This document shows, piece after piece, positions 46,233 through 55,884 of a stretch of 64,000 bases of DNA. The DNA comes from Rhodococcus sp. SGAir0479 (GTDB taxonomy: Bacteria > Actinomycetota > Actinomycetes > Mycobacteriales > Mycobacteriaceae): contig NZ_CP039432.1 in NCBI RefSeq assembly GCF_005484805.1, forward strand, positions 4,402,001 through 4,466,000, written 5' to 3'. Each line of letters opens with the position of its first letter. The first letter of the stretch is position 1. The position numbers and the translations under genes are program-made. The notes below the pieces were generated by a model. It saw only the letters and a program-made list of their open reading frames with translations. It searched no databases and had not been told where the DNA came from.

Positions 46233-47225
46233 ATGCGGATCGCGGTCTACGCGTTCGACGACATCACCATGTTTCACCTGGCGGCACCGTTGATGGTGTT
46301 CGGCGAGGTGGGCCGCCTTGGCCTCGCCCCCGACTGGCAGACACGGCTGTGGTCCGATCGAGAAGGCGCCATTCGCACGATCGAGGGATACTCGATCGGC
46401 GAGGTTGCAGGGCCGGCGACCCTCGAGTGGGCCGACATCATCGTCTTCCCTTCCTGGCCGCAGTCCCTCAACCCGGTCGACGACATGTTGAAGAACATGA
46501 TTACGGCCGCGCATGCCCGCGGGGCCGTCATTGCCGGGCTCTGCCTTGGTGCATTCGCGCTCGCCGACACCGGCCTGCTCGCAGGACGATCCGCGGTCAC
46601 GCACTGGGAGGTGATGCCACTGCTTGCTGAACGCAGCATCGGCAGCGAGGTCGACTCCTCGGTGCTCTACATCGATCACGGTGACGTCCTTACCTCCGCG
46701 GGAACGGCCTCGGCGATCGACGCCTGCCTCCACTTGGTGCGCAGACACCTCGGGTCCGCCGTCGCTACTCGGATTGCCCGCAGCCTGGTCGTCGCACCGC
46801 ACCGGGAAGGAGGACAGGCACAATACATCGACCGCCCCCTGGCTCAGCCGACATCCGACACCACGATGGCCGAAGTCCAGGAATGGGCACTCACCCATCT
46901 CGACGAGCCGCTCACCATCGACCGGCTCGCCGATCAGGCACAAATGAGTAGACGCAGCTTCGTCCGCCATTTTCACCAATCCACCGGAACGACCCCGGCA
47001 CGCTGGATCCTCGAACACCGCCTGCAACAAGCACGGGCCCTCCTCGAAACAACCGACTGGAGTGTCGATACCATCGCCGGGAAATGCGGCTTCGGGAGCA
47101 GCGTCACCTTCCGGCAGCGTTTCGCCGCAGCATTCGCCACCTCACCCACCGCGTACCGGCGGCAATTCGCCGACAAACGCGTCAACACCACCGCCACGAC
47201 ACCAACGCTCGGCCCGCGAGACTGA
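46233..47225 (+). CDS. GlxA-type transcriptional regulator (DJ-1/PfpI plus AraC HTH)
   Basis: 330 aa. The N-terminal two-thirds is a DJ-1/PfpI-like domain with the nucleophile-elbow pattern AVIAGLCLGAFALADTGLL. The C-terminus holds both AraC helices (LTIDRLADQAQMSRRSFVRH, WSVDTIAGKCGFGSSVTFRQ). Such regulators sense small molecules and activate neighbouring metabolic genes. It is divergent from the isochorismatase-family gene. The intergenic region has a short symmetric GCATGAATGC (46190-46199) that could be its site. Confidence 0.9.
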   Translation: MRIAVYAFDDITMFHLAAPLMVFGEVGRLGLAPDWQTRLWSDREGAIRTIEGYSIGEVAGPATLEWADIIVFPSWPQSLNPVDDMLKNMITAAHARGAVIAGLCLGAFALADTGLLAGRSAVTHWEVMPLLAERSIGSEVDSSVLYIDHGDVLTSAGTASAIDACLHLVRRHLGSAVATRIARSLVVAPHREGGQAQYIDRPLAQPTSDTTMAEVQEWALTHLDEPLTIDRLADQAQMSRRSFVRHFHQSTGTTPARWILEHRLQQARALLETTDWSVDTIAGKCGFGSSVTFRQRFAAAFATSPTAYRRQFADKRVNTTATTPTLGPRD

Positions 47226-47550
47226 CCCGAACAGCAGGTGCCGCCCCGCAGCTGTTCCGAGGAAAGACAATAGGGCGCCAAGTCCTGGGCAACATGTCCT
47301 GGCTGACCCCCGGGCGGAGCCAGCGATCGAAGATCAAAGCTGAACCAGCGACGTTGATCGCAGCTCAATCGTCCAGTGCAGTCTGACATGGTCGCGGTTA
47401 CCGCTGATTCGGTTTGGAATGCATACGCCGAACGGCCTGGCATCCGGCGGCTCCATGCGTCTCGAAGGAGTGTGAGGCCCGGGGCGGGTTCGCTCGTACG
47501 GTGCGGACGAGGCCGAACTCGGCCGTCACCGAACAGGCAAGGAGCACACC
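47226..47550. other. 325-bp region with no supported gene
   Basis: No intact gene is visible. A stretch near 47262-47340 reads RGKTIGRQVLGNMSWLTPG in one frame, faintly like the start of IS1634-type transposases, but the match is too short to call. The last 30 bp contain the AAGGAG ribosome-binding site of the next gene. Confidence 0.4.
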
Positions 47551-48039
47551 ATGGCTGGAGCACTGACCGTCTGGAAGTTCGCGACCCCGACCGGCGCCGA
47601 GACCGCGATCGACACACTCGAGGACCTGCAGAAGCAGGCGTTGATCAGCGTCCACGACGCCGCCGTGGTGAGTTGGCCGGAGGGGCGGAAGAAGCCGTAG
47701 ACCCGTCAACTCACGAACCTGGCCGGGGCGGGTGCCCTCGGCGGCACGTTCTGGGGGCTGCTGTTCGGCATCCTGTTCTTCGTCCCGCTCATCGGCGCAG
47801 CGGTGGGTGCCGCTGTGGGGGCATTGACCGGCGCCCTGACCGACGTCGGGATCGACGACGACTTCATCAAGCGACTGGAGGACCAGATCACTCCCGGCAG
47901 CTCGGCGCTGTTCGTGCTGACCTCCGACGAGACCCTCGACCGCATCCACGAGGAGTTCCAGGGTCAGCACGCCGAATTGATCTCCACCAACCTGTCGCAC
48001 GAGGAGGAAGCCCGCCTGCGGGAGGTGTTCGCCGACTGA
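47551..48039 (+). pseudogene. DUF1269 membrane protein gene interrupted by an in-frame amber codon
   Basis: ATG at 47551 with AAGGAG upstream. The frame gives LTVWKFATPTGAETAIDTLE, LQKQALISVHDAAVVSWPEG, RKKP, then TAG at 47698-47700, and continues in the same frame as TRQLTNLAGAGALGGTFWGL, LFGILFFVPLIGAAVGAAVG and the rest of a normal DUF1269 protein to 48039. Relatives have Lys at the stop, so one A-to-T change (AAG to TAG) explains it. The undamaged protein would be 162 aa with a glycine-rich membrane hairpin. It could be a true nonsense mutation, a sequencing error or a readthrough site. Confidence 0.82.
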
Positions 48040-48043
48040 TCGA

Positions 48044-48790
48044 TCACCGCCATCCGCGGCCGGGCACCTCGGTGCGCGGCGAACCCTCGGGGTCCCGGCT
48101 GCGGTACACGATGTAGGGGCGGAACAGGTACTTGACCGGGGCGCTGAAGGCGTGGACCAGGCGGGTGAACGGCCACAGGATGAACAACACGATGCCGATG
48201 AGCGCGTGCACCTGGTAGGTGAGCGGAGCGGACGCGATGAGGTGGATCTCCGGCTGGAACACGAACAGGCTCCGGAACCACGGCCCCACCGTCTCGCGGT
48301 AGTCGTAGCCCTCGTGGAACGAGTTCGCGGCGACGGTGGTCCACAGCCCGGCGCAGATGGTGGCGAGCAGCACCAGGTACATCATCTTGTCGTTGCGGGT
48401 CGTCGCCATGAACACCGGTCCGCGGGTACGTCTGCGGTACAACAGGATTCCGATGCCGACGAGGGTACAGAAGCCGGCCAGCCCGCCGAGGACGTACGCC
48501 ACGTAGTGGTAGCGGGTCTCGGTGACCCCGAGCGCGGCGGTCCACTCGTCGGGGATCACCAACCCCAACACGTGACCGGCGGCGACGAACACCAGACCGA
48601 AGTGGAACAACGGGCTGCCGATGCGCAGGAGTCGGGACTCGTACAACTCCGACGACCGGGTGGTCCACCCGAACTGGTCGTACCGGTAGCGCCAGGCGAT
48701 CCCGGTCACGAAGACCGCCACCATCACGTAGGGCAGCACGGCCCACAGGAGGATGTCGGCGATACTGCTGTCGGTCGGGTTGCCGGTCAC
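48044..48790 (-). CDS. narI: Respiratory nitrate reductase gamma subunit (cytochrome b)
   Basis: 248 aa from the GTG at 48790, overlapping the narJ stop (GTGA). Five membrane helices are visible. The heme-ligand histidines lie in GSPLFHFGLVFVAAGHVLGL and YQVHALIGIVLFILWPFTRL with VHAFSAP, matching the two pairs of E. coli NarI. It takes electrons from menaquinol on the outside and passes them to NarH. It is the last gene of narGHJI; its stop faces the DUF1269 gene stop 4 bp away. Confidence 0.95.
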   Translation of the reverse strand: MTGNPTDSSIADILLWAVLPYVMVAVFVTGIAWRYRYDQFGWTTRSSELYESRLLRIGSPLFHFGLVFVAAGHVLGLVIPDEWTAALGVTETRYHYVAYVLGGLAGFCTLVGIGILLYRRRTRGPVFMATTRNDKMMYLVLLATICAGLWTTVAANSFHEGYDYRETVGPWFRSLFVFQPEIHLIASAPLTYQVHALIGIVLFILWPFTRLVHAFSAPVKYLFRPYIVYRSRDPEGSPRTEVPGRGWR

Positions 48791-49392
48791 GGGGCACCTC
48801 CGGTCGGAAACGGTTCCAGGCCCACCTCTTCCTGCGGCGGTCCGTTGCGGGCCAGCGCGAGGACGGCCTCGCGGTCGTCGGCCGTCGGCCCCGGCAGCGT
48901 CGACAACAGTGCGTCGAGCACCGCTCGGTACGGACTGCCGGCCTCGACGAGGCCGAGCCGGATCAGCTGCAGACCCAGCACGTGCCGGCCCAGCAGCGAG
49001 CGGTCCCCGGTCGCCGCCCCGAACTCGAGCACCACCGGCAGGAAGTCCGGCAGGTCGGCCGCCGCGAACTCCACCCCGGCGCGCCGGTAGTACTGCTTGA
49101 GGCGGACCAGCGTCACGCCCCGGCGCCGGGTGTCGCCGTCGGCGTAGTACGTCAGGTACAGACAACTCTTGCGGCGCAGATCGAAAGTCTCGACGTAGTG
49201 GCGCGCGAGCTCCGGGAGCGGTCGGCTACCGACGTGTTCGACGAAGCCGGTGAGATCGGACCGCGCGGTGCCGGCCGGTAGTTCGGCGAGCGCGCCCGCG
49301 AGCACCGGCAGGCGGGCCACCAGCGCGGGGGTGGGATAGTCGAGCAGCAGCGACGCGGCCTGATCGACCACGCGCAGCTGCGCGGCCTTCAC
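48787..49392 (-). CDS. narJ: Nitrate reductase molybdenum cofactor assembly chaperone
   Basis: 201 aa from the GTG at 49392, overlapping the narH stop. It is a helical TorD/NarJ-type chaperone with the conserved block ARHYVETFDLRRKSCLYLTY and later LPDFLPVVLEFGAATG. NarJ binds apo-NarG and is needed for cofactor insertion. It is not part of the final enzyme. Confidence 0.93.
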   Translation of the reverse strand: MKAAQLRVVDQAASLLLDYPTPALVARLPVLAGALAELPAGTARSDLTGFVEHVGSRPLPELARHYVETFDLRRKSCLYLTYYADGDTRRRGVTLVRLKQYYRRAGVEFAAADLPDFLPVVLEFGAATGDRSLLGRHVLGLQLIRLGLVEAGSPYRAVLDALLSTLPGPTADDREAVLALARNGPPQEEVGLEPFPTGGAP

Positions 49393-51056
49393 GAGCGGTC
49401 CCCGTTGCGGTCCGGGAACATGCCGTCGACGACACCCTTGCCGTCCCAGTTGAGCAGATTGACCCGCGCCGCACGATCCCGCGGGTCGGCCACCGAGTCC
49501 GCCGACTGGCGGTGCCGCAGCGCGTGGAAGGTCTCCACCGCGACCGGGACCGGGCGCCCCGACGCCTCGCCGAACGGTCCGCTGTCCAGCATGCCGGGGC
49601 CGCCCTCGAAGTCGAGACTGCAACCGAGTTCCTCGAGCTGGTGCGCCTGTTCGGCATGCGCGGTCGGAATGACGTAGCGCTCCTCGTACTTCGCGATCGC
49701 GAGGAGTCGGTACATCTCGTACACCTGCTCCGCGGTCATTCCGACTGCCGTCGCGATCGACTCGTCCGGCTCGTCGGCCAGATTGAGATCGCGCATGTAC
49801 GACCGCATCGCCGCCAGCCGGTGCAGCACCGCGGTCACCGGTTCCGGGTCGCCCGCGGTGAACAACCCGGCCAGGTACTCGATCGGGATACGCAGCGTGT
49901 CGATCGCCCCGAAGAGGTTGTCGAGGTCCTCGCCGTCGTGCCCGGTCCGGCTCAGCACGTCCACGACCGGGGACAGCGGCGGTACGTACCAGACCATGGG
50001 CAGCGTGCGGAACTCCGGATGCAGGGGCAGGGCCACCCGGTACTTCTCGATGAGCGCATACACGGGGGAGCGGCGCGCCGCGTCCATCCAGTCGTCGGGG
50101 ATGCCGGCCGCGCGAGCGCCCTCGATCACCTGAGGATCCTCCGGGTCGAGCAACAGGCCGCGCTGTGCGTCGTACAGCTCCCGCTCGTCGGGCGTCGACG
50201 CCACCTCGCCCACCCGGTCGAGGTCGTACAGCACCACCCCGATGTACCGCAGCCTGCCCACACAGGTCTCCGAGCACACCGTGGGCAGTCCCACCTCCAC
50301 CCGCGGATAACAGAACGTGCACTTCTCGGCCTTGCCCGTGCGGTGATTGAAATAGACCTTCTTGTAAGGACATCCGGTCACGCACATGCGCCAGCCCCGG
50401 CACTGGTCCTGGTCCACCAGCACGATCCCGTCCTCCGCGCGCTTGTACATCGCCCCGGACGGGCACGACGCCACACACGACGGGTTGAGGCAGTGCTCGC
50501 AGATCCGCGGGAGGAAGAACATGAACGTCTTCTCGTACTCGAGTTTCACCGCGTCGGTCGCGTCGCGCCGCATCTGCTCGAGGATCGGGTCGTGCGCGTC
50601 GGTGGCGGCGGTGCCGCCGAGGTCGTCGTCCCAGTTGGCGCTCCACGTGACCGGGGTGGGCTTACCGGACAGCAACGAGATCGGTTGCGCCACCGGAAAG
50701 TCGTCCCCGAGCGGCGCGGAGGTGAGCGTGTCGTAGTCGTACGTCCACGGCTCGTAGTAATCACGGATGTCGGGCAGCAGCGGGTTCGCGAAGATCGACA
50801 GCAGCTTCTTCACGCGGCCACCGGCGCGCAGCGTGAGCCGGCCCCGCCGGTTCAGCGTCCACCCGCCCTTCCACAGGTCCTGGTTCTCGTACTTGCGGGG
50901 GTAACCCTGTCCCGGCCGCGTTTCCACGTTGTTGAACCACACGTACTCGGTGCCGCTGCGGTTGGTCCACGTCTGCTTGCACGTCACCGAGCACGTGTGG
51001 CATCCGATGCACTTGTCGAGGTTCATCACCATCGCGACCTGCGCTGCCACCTGCAT
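49389..51056 (-). CDS. narH: Respiratory nitrate reductase beta subunit (iron-sulfur)
   Basis: 555 aa; ATG at 51056 shares its first base with the narG stop (TGATG). Four cysteine groups bind three [4Fe-4S] and one [3Fe-4S] cluster: CIGCHTCSVTCKQTW near the N-terminus, CEHCLNPSCVASCP, CRGWRMCVTGCPYKKVYFN (the Trp replacing a Cys gives the 3Fe cluster), and CTFCYPRVEVGLPTVCSETC. It relays electrons from NarI hemes to the NarG molybdenum site. Confidence 0.96.
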   Translation of the reverse strand: MQVAAQVAMVMNLDKCIGCHTCSVTCKQTWTNRSGTEYVWFNNVETRPGQGYPRKYENQDLWKGGWTLNRRGRLTLRAGGRVKKLLSIFANPLLPDIRDYYEPWTYDYDTLTSAPLGDDFPVAQPISLLSGKPTPVTWSANWDDDLGGTAATDAHDPILEQMRRDATDAVKLEYEKTFMFFLPRICEHCLNPSCVASCPSGAMYKRAEDGIVLVDQDQCRGWRMCVTGCPYKKVYFNHRTGKAEKCTFCYPRVEVGLPTVCSETCVGRLRYIGVVLYDLDRVGEVASTPDERELYDAQRGLLLDPEDPQVIEGARAAGIPDDWMDAARRSPVYALIEKYRVALPLHPEFRTLPMVWYVPPLSPVVDVLSRTGHDGEDLDNLFGAIDTLRIPIEYLAGLFTAGDPEPVTAVLHRLAAMRSYMRDLNLADEPDESIATAVGMTAEQVYEMYRLLAIAKYEERYVIPTAHAEQAHQLEELGCSLDFEGGPGMLDSGPFGEASGRPVPVAVETFHALRHRQSADSVADPRDRAARVNLLNWDGKGVVDGMFPDRNGDRS

Positions 51057-54000
51057 CAGTACTGCACCTCCTGGCTGCGGCGGCGGATCACGGTGACCTC
51101 GTCGCGTTGATTTCCGGTGGGCCCAAAGTAGTTCCAGGAGAACGACAGCTGTGCGTACCCGCCGATGAGATGGGTCGGTTTCACCAGCACCCGGGTGAGT
51201 GAATTGTGGATGCCACCGCGCCGGCCGTCGGTCTCCGACCTGGGCACGTTCACCAGACGCTCCTGCACGTGGTGCACGAACACCGTTCCCGGCGGCATGC
51301 GATGCGTGACGACGGCGCGGGCGACCAGGACGCCGTTGCGATTGACGGCCTCCACCCACTCGTTGTCGGCCACCCCGATCGCCGCGGCGTCGTCGACGTT
51401 CATCCACACGTTGGGTCCGCCGCGCGAGAGCGAGAGCATCAGCAGGTTGTCCTGGTACTCGGAGTGGATCGACCACTTCGAGTGCGGCGTCAGGTAGCGC
51501 ACCGACAACGCCTTCCCGTCCCGGTCTCCCAGTCGCGTCTCCCCGAACAGGCGGCTGATGTCCAGGGGGGGACGGTAGATCGGTAGCACCTCGCCGAATT
51601 CGCGTATCCACTCGTGGTCCAGGACGAAGTGCATCCGGCCGGTGAGTGTGTGCCACGGTTTGAGGTCCTCGACGTTGATGCTGAACGGCGCGTACCGCCG
51701 GCCGCCGGCCTCGCTGCCGGACCATTCGGGGCTGGCCAGCGTCGGCACGGGCTGGGCCTGGGTGTCGGCGAACCGGATCCGGCGTTCCTCGTTGCCGGCC
51801 GCCAGATGGCCCAGTGGTCGACCGACCCGACGGGACAGGTCCTCGAACCCGGTGAGCGCGAGCCGCCCGTTGGTCGTGCCGGACAGCGCCAGGATCGCCT
51901 CGGCCATCTTCGCGTCGGTGTCCATCGCGGGGCGCCCGGCCCCGGCACCGCTCGACATCACCCCGCACCGGTGGGCCAGGTCCTCGACCTCCGCGTCCGG
52001 GTGGAACGTCACGCCTTTGGTGCTCAGCCCGGCCTGTTCCGCCAGCGGGCCGAGGCTGGCCATCTTGTCCGCGATCGCCGCGTAGTCGCGCTCGACGACC
52101 GCGAAATTCGGCATGGTCCGGCCGGGGACCGGCGCCGTGTCGCCCGCCCGCCAGTCACGGACCTCCCCGAACGGTTGGCCGGTCTCCGCGGGGGTGTCGT
52201 GGCCCAGCGGAGTGGCCACCACGTCGCGGCGGGTACCGAGATGGCGCTGCGCGAGTTCACCGAACCGGCGGGCGATCGCGGTGAAGGCGTCGAAGTCGCT
52301 GCGCGCCTGCCACGGTGGATCGACGGCGGGGGTGAACGCGTGCACGAACGGGTGCATGTCGGTGCTCGACAGGTCGTATTTCTCGTACCACGTCGCCGCG
52401 GGCAGCACGACGTCCGACAGCAGCGTCGAACTGGTCATCCGGAAGTCCAGTGACACCAGCAGATCCAGCTTGCCGCGGGGCGCCTCGTCGCGCCATCGCA
52501 CCGACGTCGGCCGTGACTCGGGCGGGGTCTCCGCGGCGCGCAGGCTCGACCCGGCGCCGAGGAGGTGTTCGAGGAAGTACTCGTTGCCCTTCGCCGACGA
52601 CCCCAACAGGTTCGCTCGCCACAACGTCAGCACGCGTGGCCAGTTCTCCTCCGCATCCGGGTCCTCGACCGCGAACTTCAGCCTCCCGCTGCGTAGTTCG
52701 TCGACGACGTACGAGCCGGGGTCGGCCCCGGAACGGGCGATGTCGTCGGCCAGGTCGAGGGGGTTGCGGTCGAACTGCGGGTACGACGGCATCCACCCCA
52801 AGCGGGTGGACAGCGCCATGGTGTCGGCGGTGTGCATGCCCGCGAGCCGGCCCTCGGCGAGGGGGGAGGTGAGCGCGTCGGCGCGGTAGCCGTCGTAGCG
52901 CCACTGGTCGGTGTGCATGTACCAGAAGCCGGTGCCGATCGCCTGCCGCGGCGGCCGCGACCAGTCCGTGGCCATGGCCATCGTCGCCCAGCCCGTGATC
53001 GGCCGGACCTTCTCCTGCCCCACGTAGTGGGCCCACCCGCCGCCGTTGCGGCCCATGCTGCCGGTGAGCATCAGCAGTGCCAGCACGGCCCGGTACGTCG
53101 CGTCCCCGTGGAACCACTGGCAGATGCCCGCACCCATGATGATCATCGAGCGGCCACCGGATCGTGCTGCGGAATGGGCGAATTCGCGGGCGATACGGGT
53201 CACGGCCTCTGCCGGCACCGACGTGAGCGGTTCCTGCCACGCCGGGGTGTACGGCTGCTCGGGGTCGTCGAATCCGCGTGGCCACGTGCCGGGTAGCCCG
53301 GTTCGGTGCACCCCGTACTGCGCGAGCATCAGGTCCAGCGCCGTGGTCACCAGGTGCCCGCCGACCTCGCGGACCGGTACTCCGCGTCGCATCACCGCGC
53401 CGCGCTCGCCGATGTCGAAGCGGGGCAGGAGGAGTTCGACGGCGCCGTCTTCGCCCGCGGCGTCACGCACACTCAGTGCCGGTGTCGTGTCGCCCAGGTC
53501 CAGATTCCACTGGCCCACACCGGAATCGGTGTAGCGGAAACCGACGCTGCCGGGCGGGACGACGGGGGCGCCGGTGGCGGCGTCGAGCAGGACGGTCTTC
53601 CACTCGGCGCCCTCGCCGGTGTCGCCCAGGTCGGAGGACCGCAGGAACCGCCCCGGCACGTAAGCGCCGTCGCGCTCGGTGAGCGTCACCAGGAACGGCA
53701 GGTCGGTGTAGCGCGTCGCGAAGTCGGCGAAGAACGGCACCCGGCGGTCCACGTAGTTCTCCTGCAGGATCACGTGGCCCATCGCCATCGCGAGCGCACC
53801 GTCGGTGCCGGGCTGGGCGGGCAGCCACGCGTCGGCGAACTTGGTGGCGTCGGCGTAGTCCGGCGAGACCACCACGACCTTCTGCCCGCGGTAGCGTGCC
53901 TCGGCCATCCAGTGCGCGTCGGGAGTGCGCGTCACCGGCACGTTCGATCCCCACATGATCAGGTACGCCGCGTCCCACCAGTCACCCGACTCGGGGACGT

Positions 54001-54775
54001 CGGTCTGGTCACCGAACACCTGCGGCGACGCGACCGGCAGGTCGGCGTACCAGTCGTAGAACGACGTCATCACGCCGCCGAGCAGTTCGATGAATCGCGA
54101 CCCGGCCGCGAACGACACCATCGAGAACGCCGGGATGGGGGAGAAGCCGGCGACCCGGTCCGGACCGTACGTCGCGATCGTGTGCACGTGCGCGGCGGCG
54201 ATCATCTCCACCGCGTCGTCCCACGACGCCCGCACCAGCCCGCCCTTCCCCCGAGCCCGCTGATACCGGGCGCGGCGCTCGGGATCGCCGACGACGTCCG
54301 ACCAGGCGAGGACGGGGTCACCCAGACGTTCGCGGGCCTCCTGGAACATCTCCAGCAGCAGTCCGCGCACGTACGGATAGCGCACGCGGGTGGGCGAGTA
54401 GGTGTACCAGGAGAAGGCCGCGCCGCGCGGGCACCCGCGCGGCTCGTACTCGGGACGGTCCGGGCCGACGGACGGATAGTCCGTCGCCTGGGTCTCCCAC
54501 GTGATGACGCCGTCCTTGACGTACACCTTCCACGAGCACGACCCGGTGCAGTTGACCCCGTGCGTGGAGCGGACCACCTTGTCGTGACTCCACCGGTCCC
54601 GATAGAAGGCGTCGCCCTCGCGACCGCCCGTGCGGTACACCGCGCGCAGGTCCGCGGACACGGTGGAGCGAGTGAAGAAGCGCCCCGTCTCGACCAGCGC
54701 GGCACCGAACGGCCCTTCGATCGGCGCCGGTGGTGTCGGGGCGGAGCGAGCAGGGTCCTCGGTTGCACGCGACAT
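51056..54775 (-). CDS. narG: Respiratory nitrate reductase alpha subunit (molybdenum)
   Basis: 1239 aa, ATG at 54775 preceded by GGGAGG. Bis-MGD enzyme of the NarG type. The FS0 cluster ligands are H72, C76, C80 and C115 (STHGVNCTGSCSWKV ... EPRGCPRG), and the Mo-coordinating Asp lies in FYDWYADLPVASPQVFG, aligned with Asp222 of E. coli. No Tat motif is needed, since the complex faces the cytoplasm. It reduces nitrate to nitrite during oxygen limitation. No narK transporter or dedicated two-component regulator lies next to the operon; the divergent gene encodes a TDT-family transporter. Confidence 0.97.
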   Translation of the reverse strand: MSRATEDPARSAPTPPAPIEGPFGAALVETGRFFTRSTVSADLRAVYRTGGREGDAFYRDRWSHDKVVRSTHGVNCTGSCSWKVYVKDGVITWETQATDYPSVGPDRPEYEPRGCPRGAAFSWYTYSPTRVRYPYVRGLLLEMFQEARERLGDPVLAWSDVVGDPERRARYQRARGKGGLVRASWDDAVEMIAAAHVHTIATYGPDRVAGFSPIPAFSMVSFAAGSRFIELLGGVMTSFYDWYADLPVASPQVFGDQTDVPESGDWWDAAYLIMWGSNVPVTRTPDAHWMAEARYRGQKVVVVSPDYADATKFADAWLPAQPGTDGALAMAMGHVILQENYVDRRVPFFADFATRYTDLPFLVTLTERDGAYVPGRFLRSSDLGDTGEGAEWKTVLLDAATGAPVVPPGSVGFRYTDSGVGQWNLDLGDTTPALSVRDAAGEDGAVELLLPRFDIGERGAVMRRGVPVREVGGHLVTTALDLMLAQYGVHRTGLPGTWPRGFDDPEQPYTPAWQEPLTSVPAEAVTRIAREFAHSAARSGGRSMIIMGAGICQWFHGDATYRAVLALLMLTGSMGRNGGGWAHYVGQEKVRPITGWATMAMATDWSRPPRQAIGTGFWYMHTDQWRYDGYRADALTSPLAEGRLAGMHTADTMALSTRLGWMPSYPQFDRNPLDLADDIARSGADPGSYVVDELRSGRLKFAVEDPDAEENWPRVLTLWRANLLGSSAKGNEYFLEHLLGAGSSLRAAETPPESRPTSVRWRDEAPRGKLDLLVSLDFRMTSSTLLSDVVLPAATWYEKYDLSSTDMHPFVHAFTPAVDPPWQARSDFDAFTAIARRFGELAQRHLGTRRDVVATPLGHDTPAETGQPFGEVRDWRAGDTAPVPGRTMPNFAVVERDYAAIADKMASLGPLAEQAGLSTKGVTFHPDAEVEDLAHRCGVMSSGAGAGRPAMDTDAKMAEAILALSGTTNGRLALTGFEDLSRRVGRPLGHLAAGNEERRIRFADTQAQPVPTLASPEWSGSEAGGRRYAPFSINVEDLKPWHTLTGRMHFVLDHEWIREFGEVLPIYRPPLDISRLFGETRLGDRDGKALSVRYLTPHSKWSIHSEYQDNLLMLSLSRGGPNVWMNVDDAAAIGVADNEWVEAVNRNGVLVARAVVTHRMPPGTVFVHHVQERLVNVPRSETDGRRGGIHNSLTRVLVKPTHLIGGYAQLSFSWNYFGPTGNQRDEVTVIRRRSQEVQY

Positions 54776-54883
54776 GGCTGCCTCCCTTCACCGAGGATGG
54801 CGCATGGAACGCGGACTCGCAGTGGAACTCGTCGAAACACCGAAACCCGTCCTGGTGGAAGCGGACTGCGTCATCATGGGGAC

Positions 54884-55849
54884 ATGTCCGACGGCCGCGG
54901 CGTGAGGATGGGTGCCGGCCGCGTGCTCACCGCCGTCCCGGCGGGTGCCGGCGCGGCGGCCATGTCCACCGGCATCGTCTCGGTGGCGCTGCACCTCGCG
55001 GACGTCGAGTGGTTGTCGCTGTTCTGGCTGGGCGTCGGCGGGGCGATCTGGTTGCTGCTGGTCGCGGTCTTCCTGTCCCGGCTGTTCGACGACCGCGGCC
55101 GCTGGGCCGACGAGGCCGACACCCCGCCGGCCCTCACCGGGGTGGCCGCCACGTGTGTGCTCGGCGCCCGCTGCGTGCTCCTGGACTGGAACCAGGTCGG
55201 CTGGTCGGCGCTGGTGCTCGCGTTCGTCGCCTGGCTGATCCTCATGCCCGCCGTCGTCCGGCACTGGACGTCACCGACCGTGGGGGTGCACTTCCTGCTG
55301 TGCGTCGCCACGCAGGGACTGGCGGTGCTGGCGGCGTCGCTCGCGGTATCGGCGCCGGCGTCCTGGCTGGTCGCGCCCGCCGTCGCGGCGTTCCTGGCGG
55401 GTCTGTGCTTCTATCTGCTGGTACTGGTCCGGTTCTCGTTCGACCAGTTCCGGGTGGGGGCCGGTGACCACTGGGTGTTCGCGGGCGCGCTCGCGATCAG
55501 CGGACTCGCGGCCGGCAAACTCGCGCCTGCCGTCGTCTCGGCCGGCTGGGCGGAGGGGGTGCACCACGCCGTCCGGTCCGCGGGCGTCGCCATCGTCTGT
55601 CTGGCGCTGACCGGGTACGCCGTGCTGGTGGCGTGCGAGATCAGGTGGCCGCGACTGCGCTACGACGTCCGCCGCTGGTCCACCACCTTCCCGATGGGAA
55701 TGACGTCCGCGGCCTCGATGACCGTTGCGGTGTCGTCCGATGCCGGGTGGCTGCGGCCGATCGGCCTGGTCCTGGTGTGGCCGGCGGTGGTGGTGTGCCT
55801 GATCCTGTTGTTCGCGTCGGGGCGGCACCTGTCCCGGGCGGCGGCCTGA
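54884..55849 (+). CDS. TDT-family transporter (tellurite-resistance/dicarboxylate type)
   Basis: 321 aa from the ATG at 54884 (a GTG at 54902 is possible). About ten hydrophobic helices are seen, beginning AVPAGAGAAAMSTGIVSVAL and ending LVLVWPAVVVCLILLFASG, with the conserved MGMTSAASMTVAV near the end. TDT proteins include TehA and malate or sulfite exporters; the substrate here is unknown. It is divergent from narG over 108 bp, so a shared control is possible. A role in nitrite or anion export has not been shown for this family. Confidence 0.8.
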   Translation: MSDGRGVRMGAGRVLTAVPAGAGAAAMSTGIVSVALHLADVEWLSLFWLGVGGAIWLLLVAVFLSRLFDDRGRWADEADTPPALTGVAATCVLGARCVLLDWNQVGWSALVLAFVAWLILMPAVVRHWTSPTVGVHFLLCVATQGLAVLAASLAVSAPASWLVAPAVAAFLAGLCFYLLVLVRFSFDQFRVGAGDHWVFAGALAISGLAAGKLAPAVVSAGWAEGVHHAVRSAGVAIVCLALTGYAVLVACEIRWPRLRYDVRRWSTTFPMGMTSAASMTVAVSSDAGWLRPIGLVLVWPAVVVCLILLFASGRHLSRAAA

Positions 55850-55884
55850 CCGGCCGGCGGTGGATCCTCACGCGCGGTCGCGGT

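Noticed and set aside
47262-47386. Possible IS1634-type transposase N-terminal fragment
   Set aside because: Only about 20 residues look similar, with no inverted repeats or further transposase sequence nearby.
54880-54889. GGACATGTCC palindrome at the TDT gene start as a regulator site
   Set aside because: It overlaps the ATG and first codons, and 10-bp symmetric words are expected by chance in this composition.
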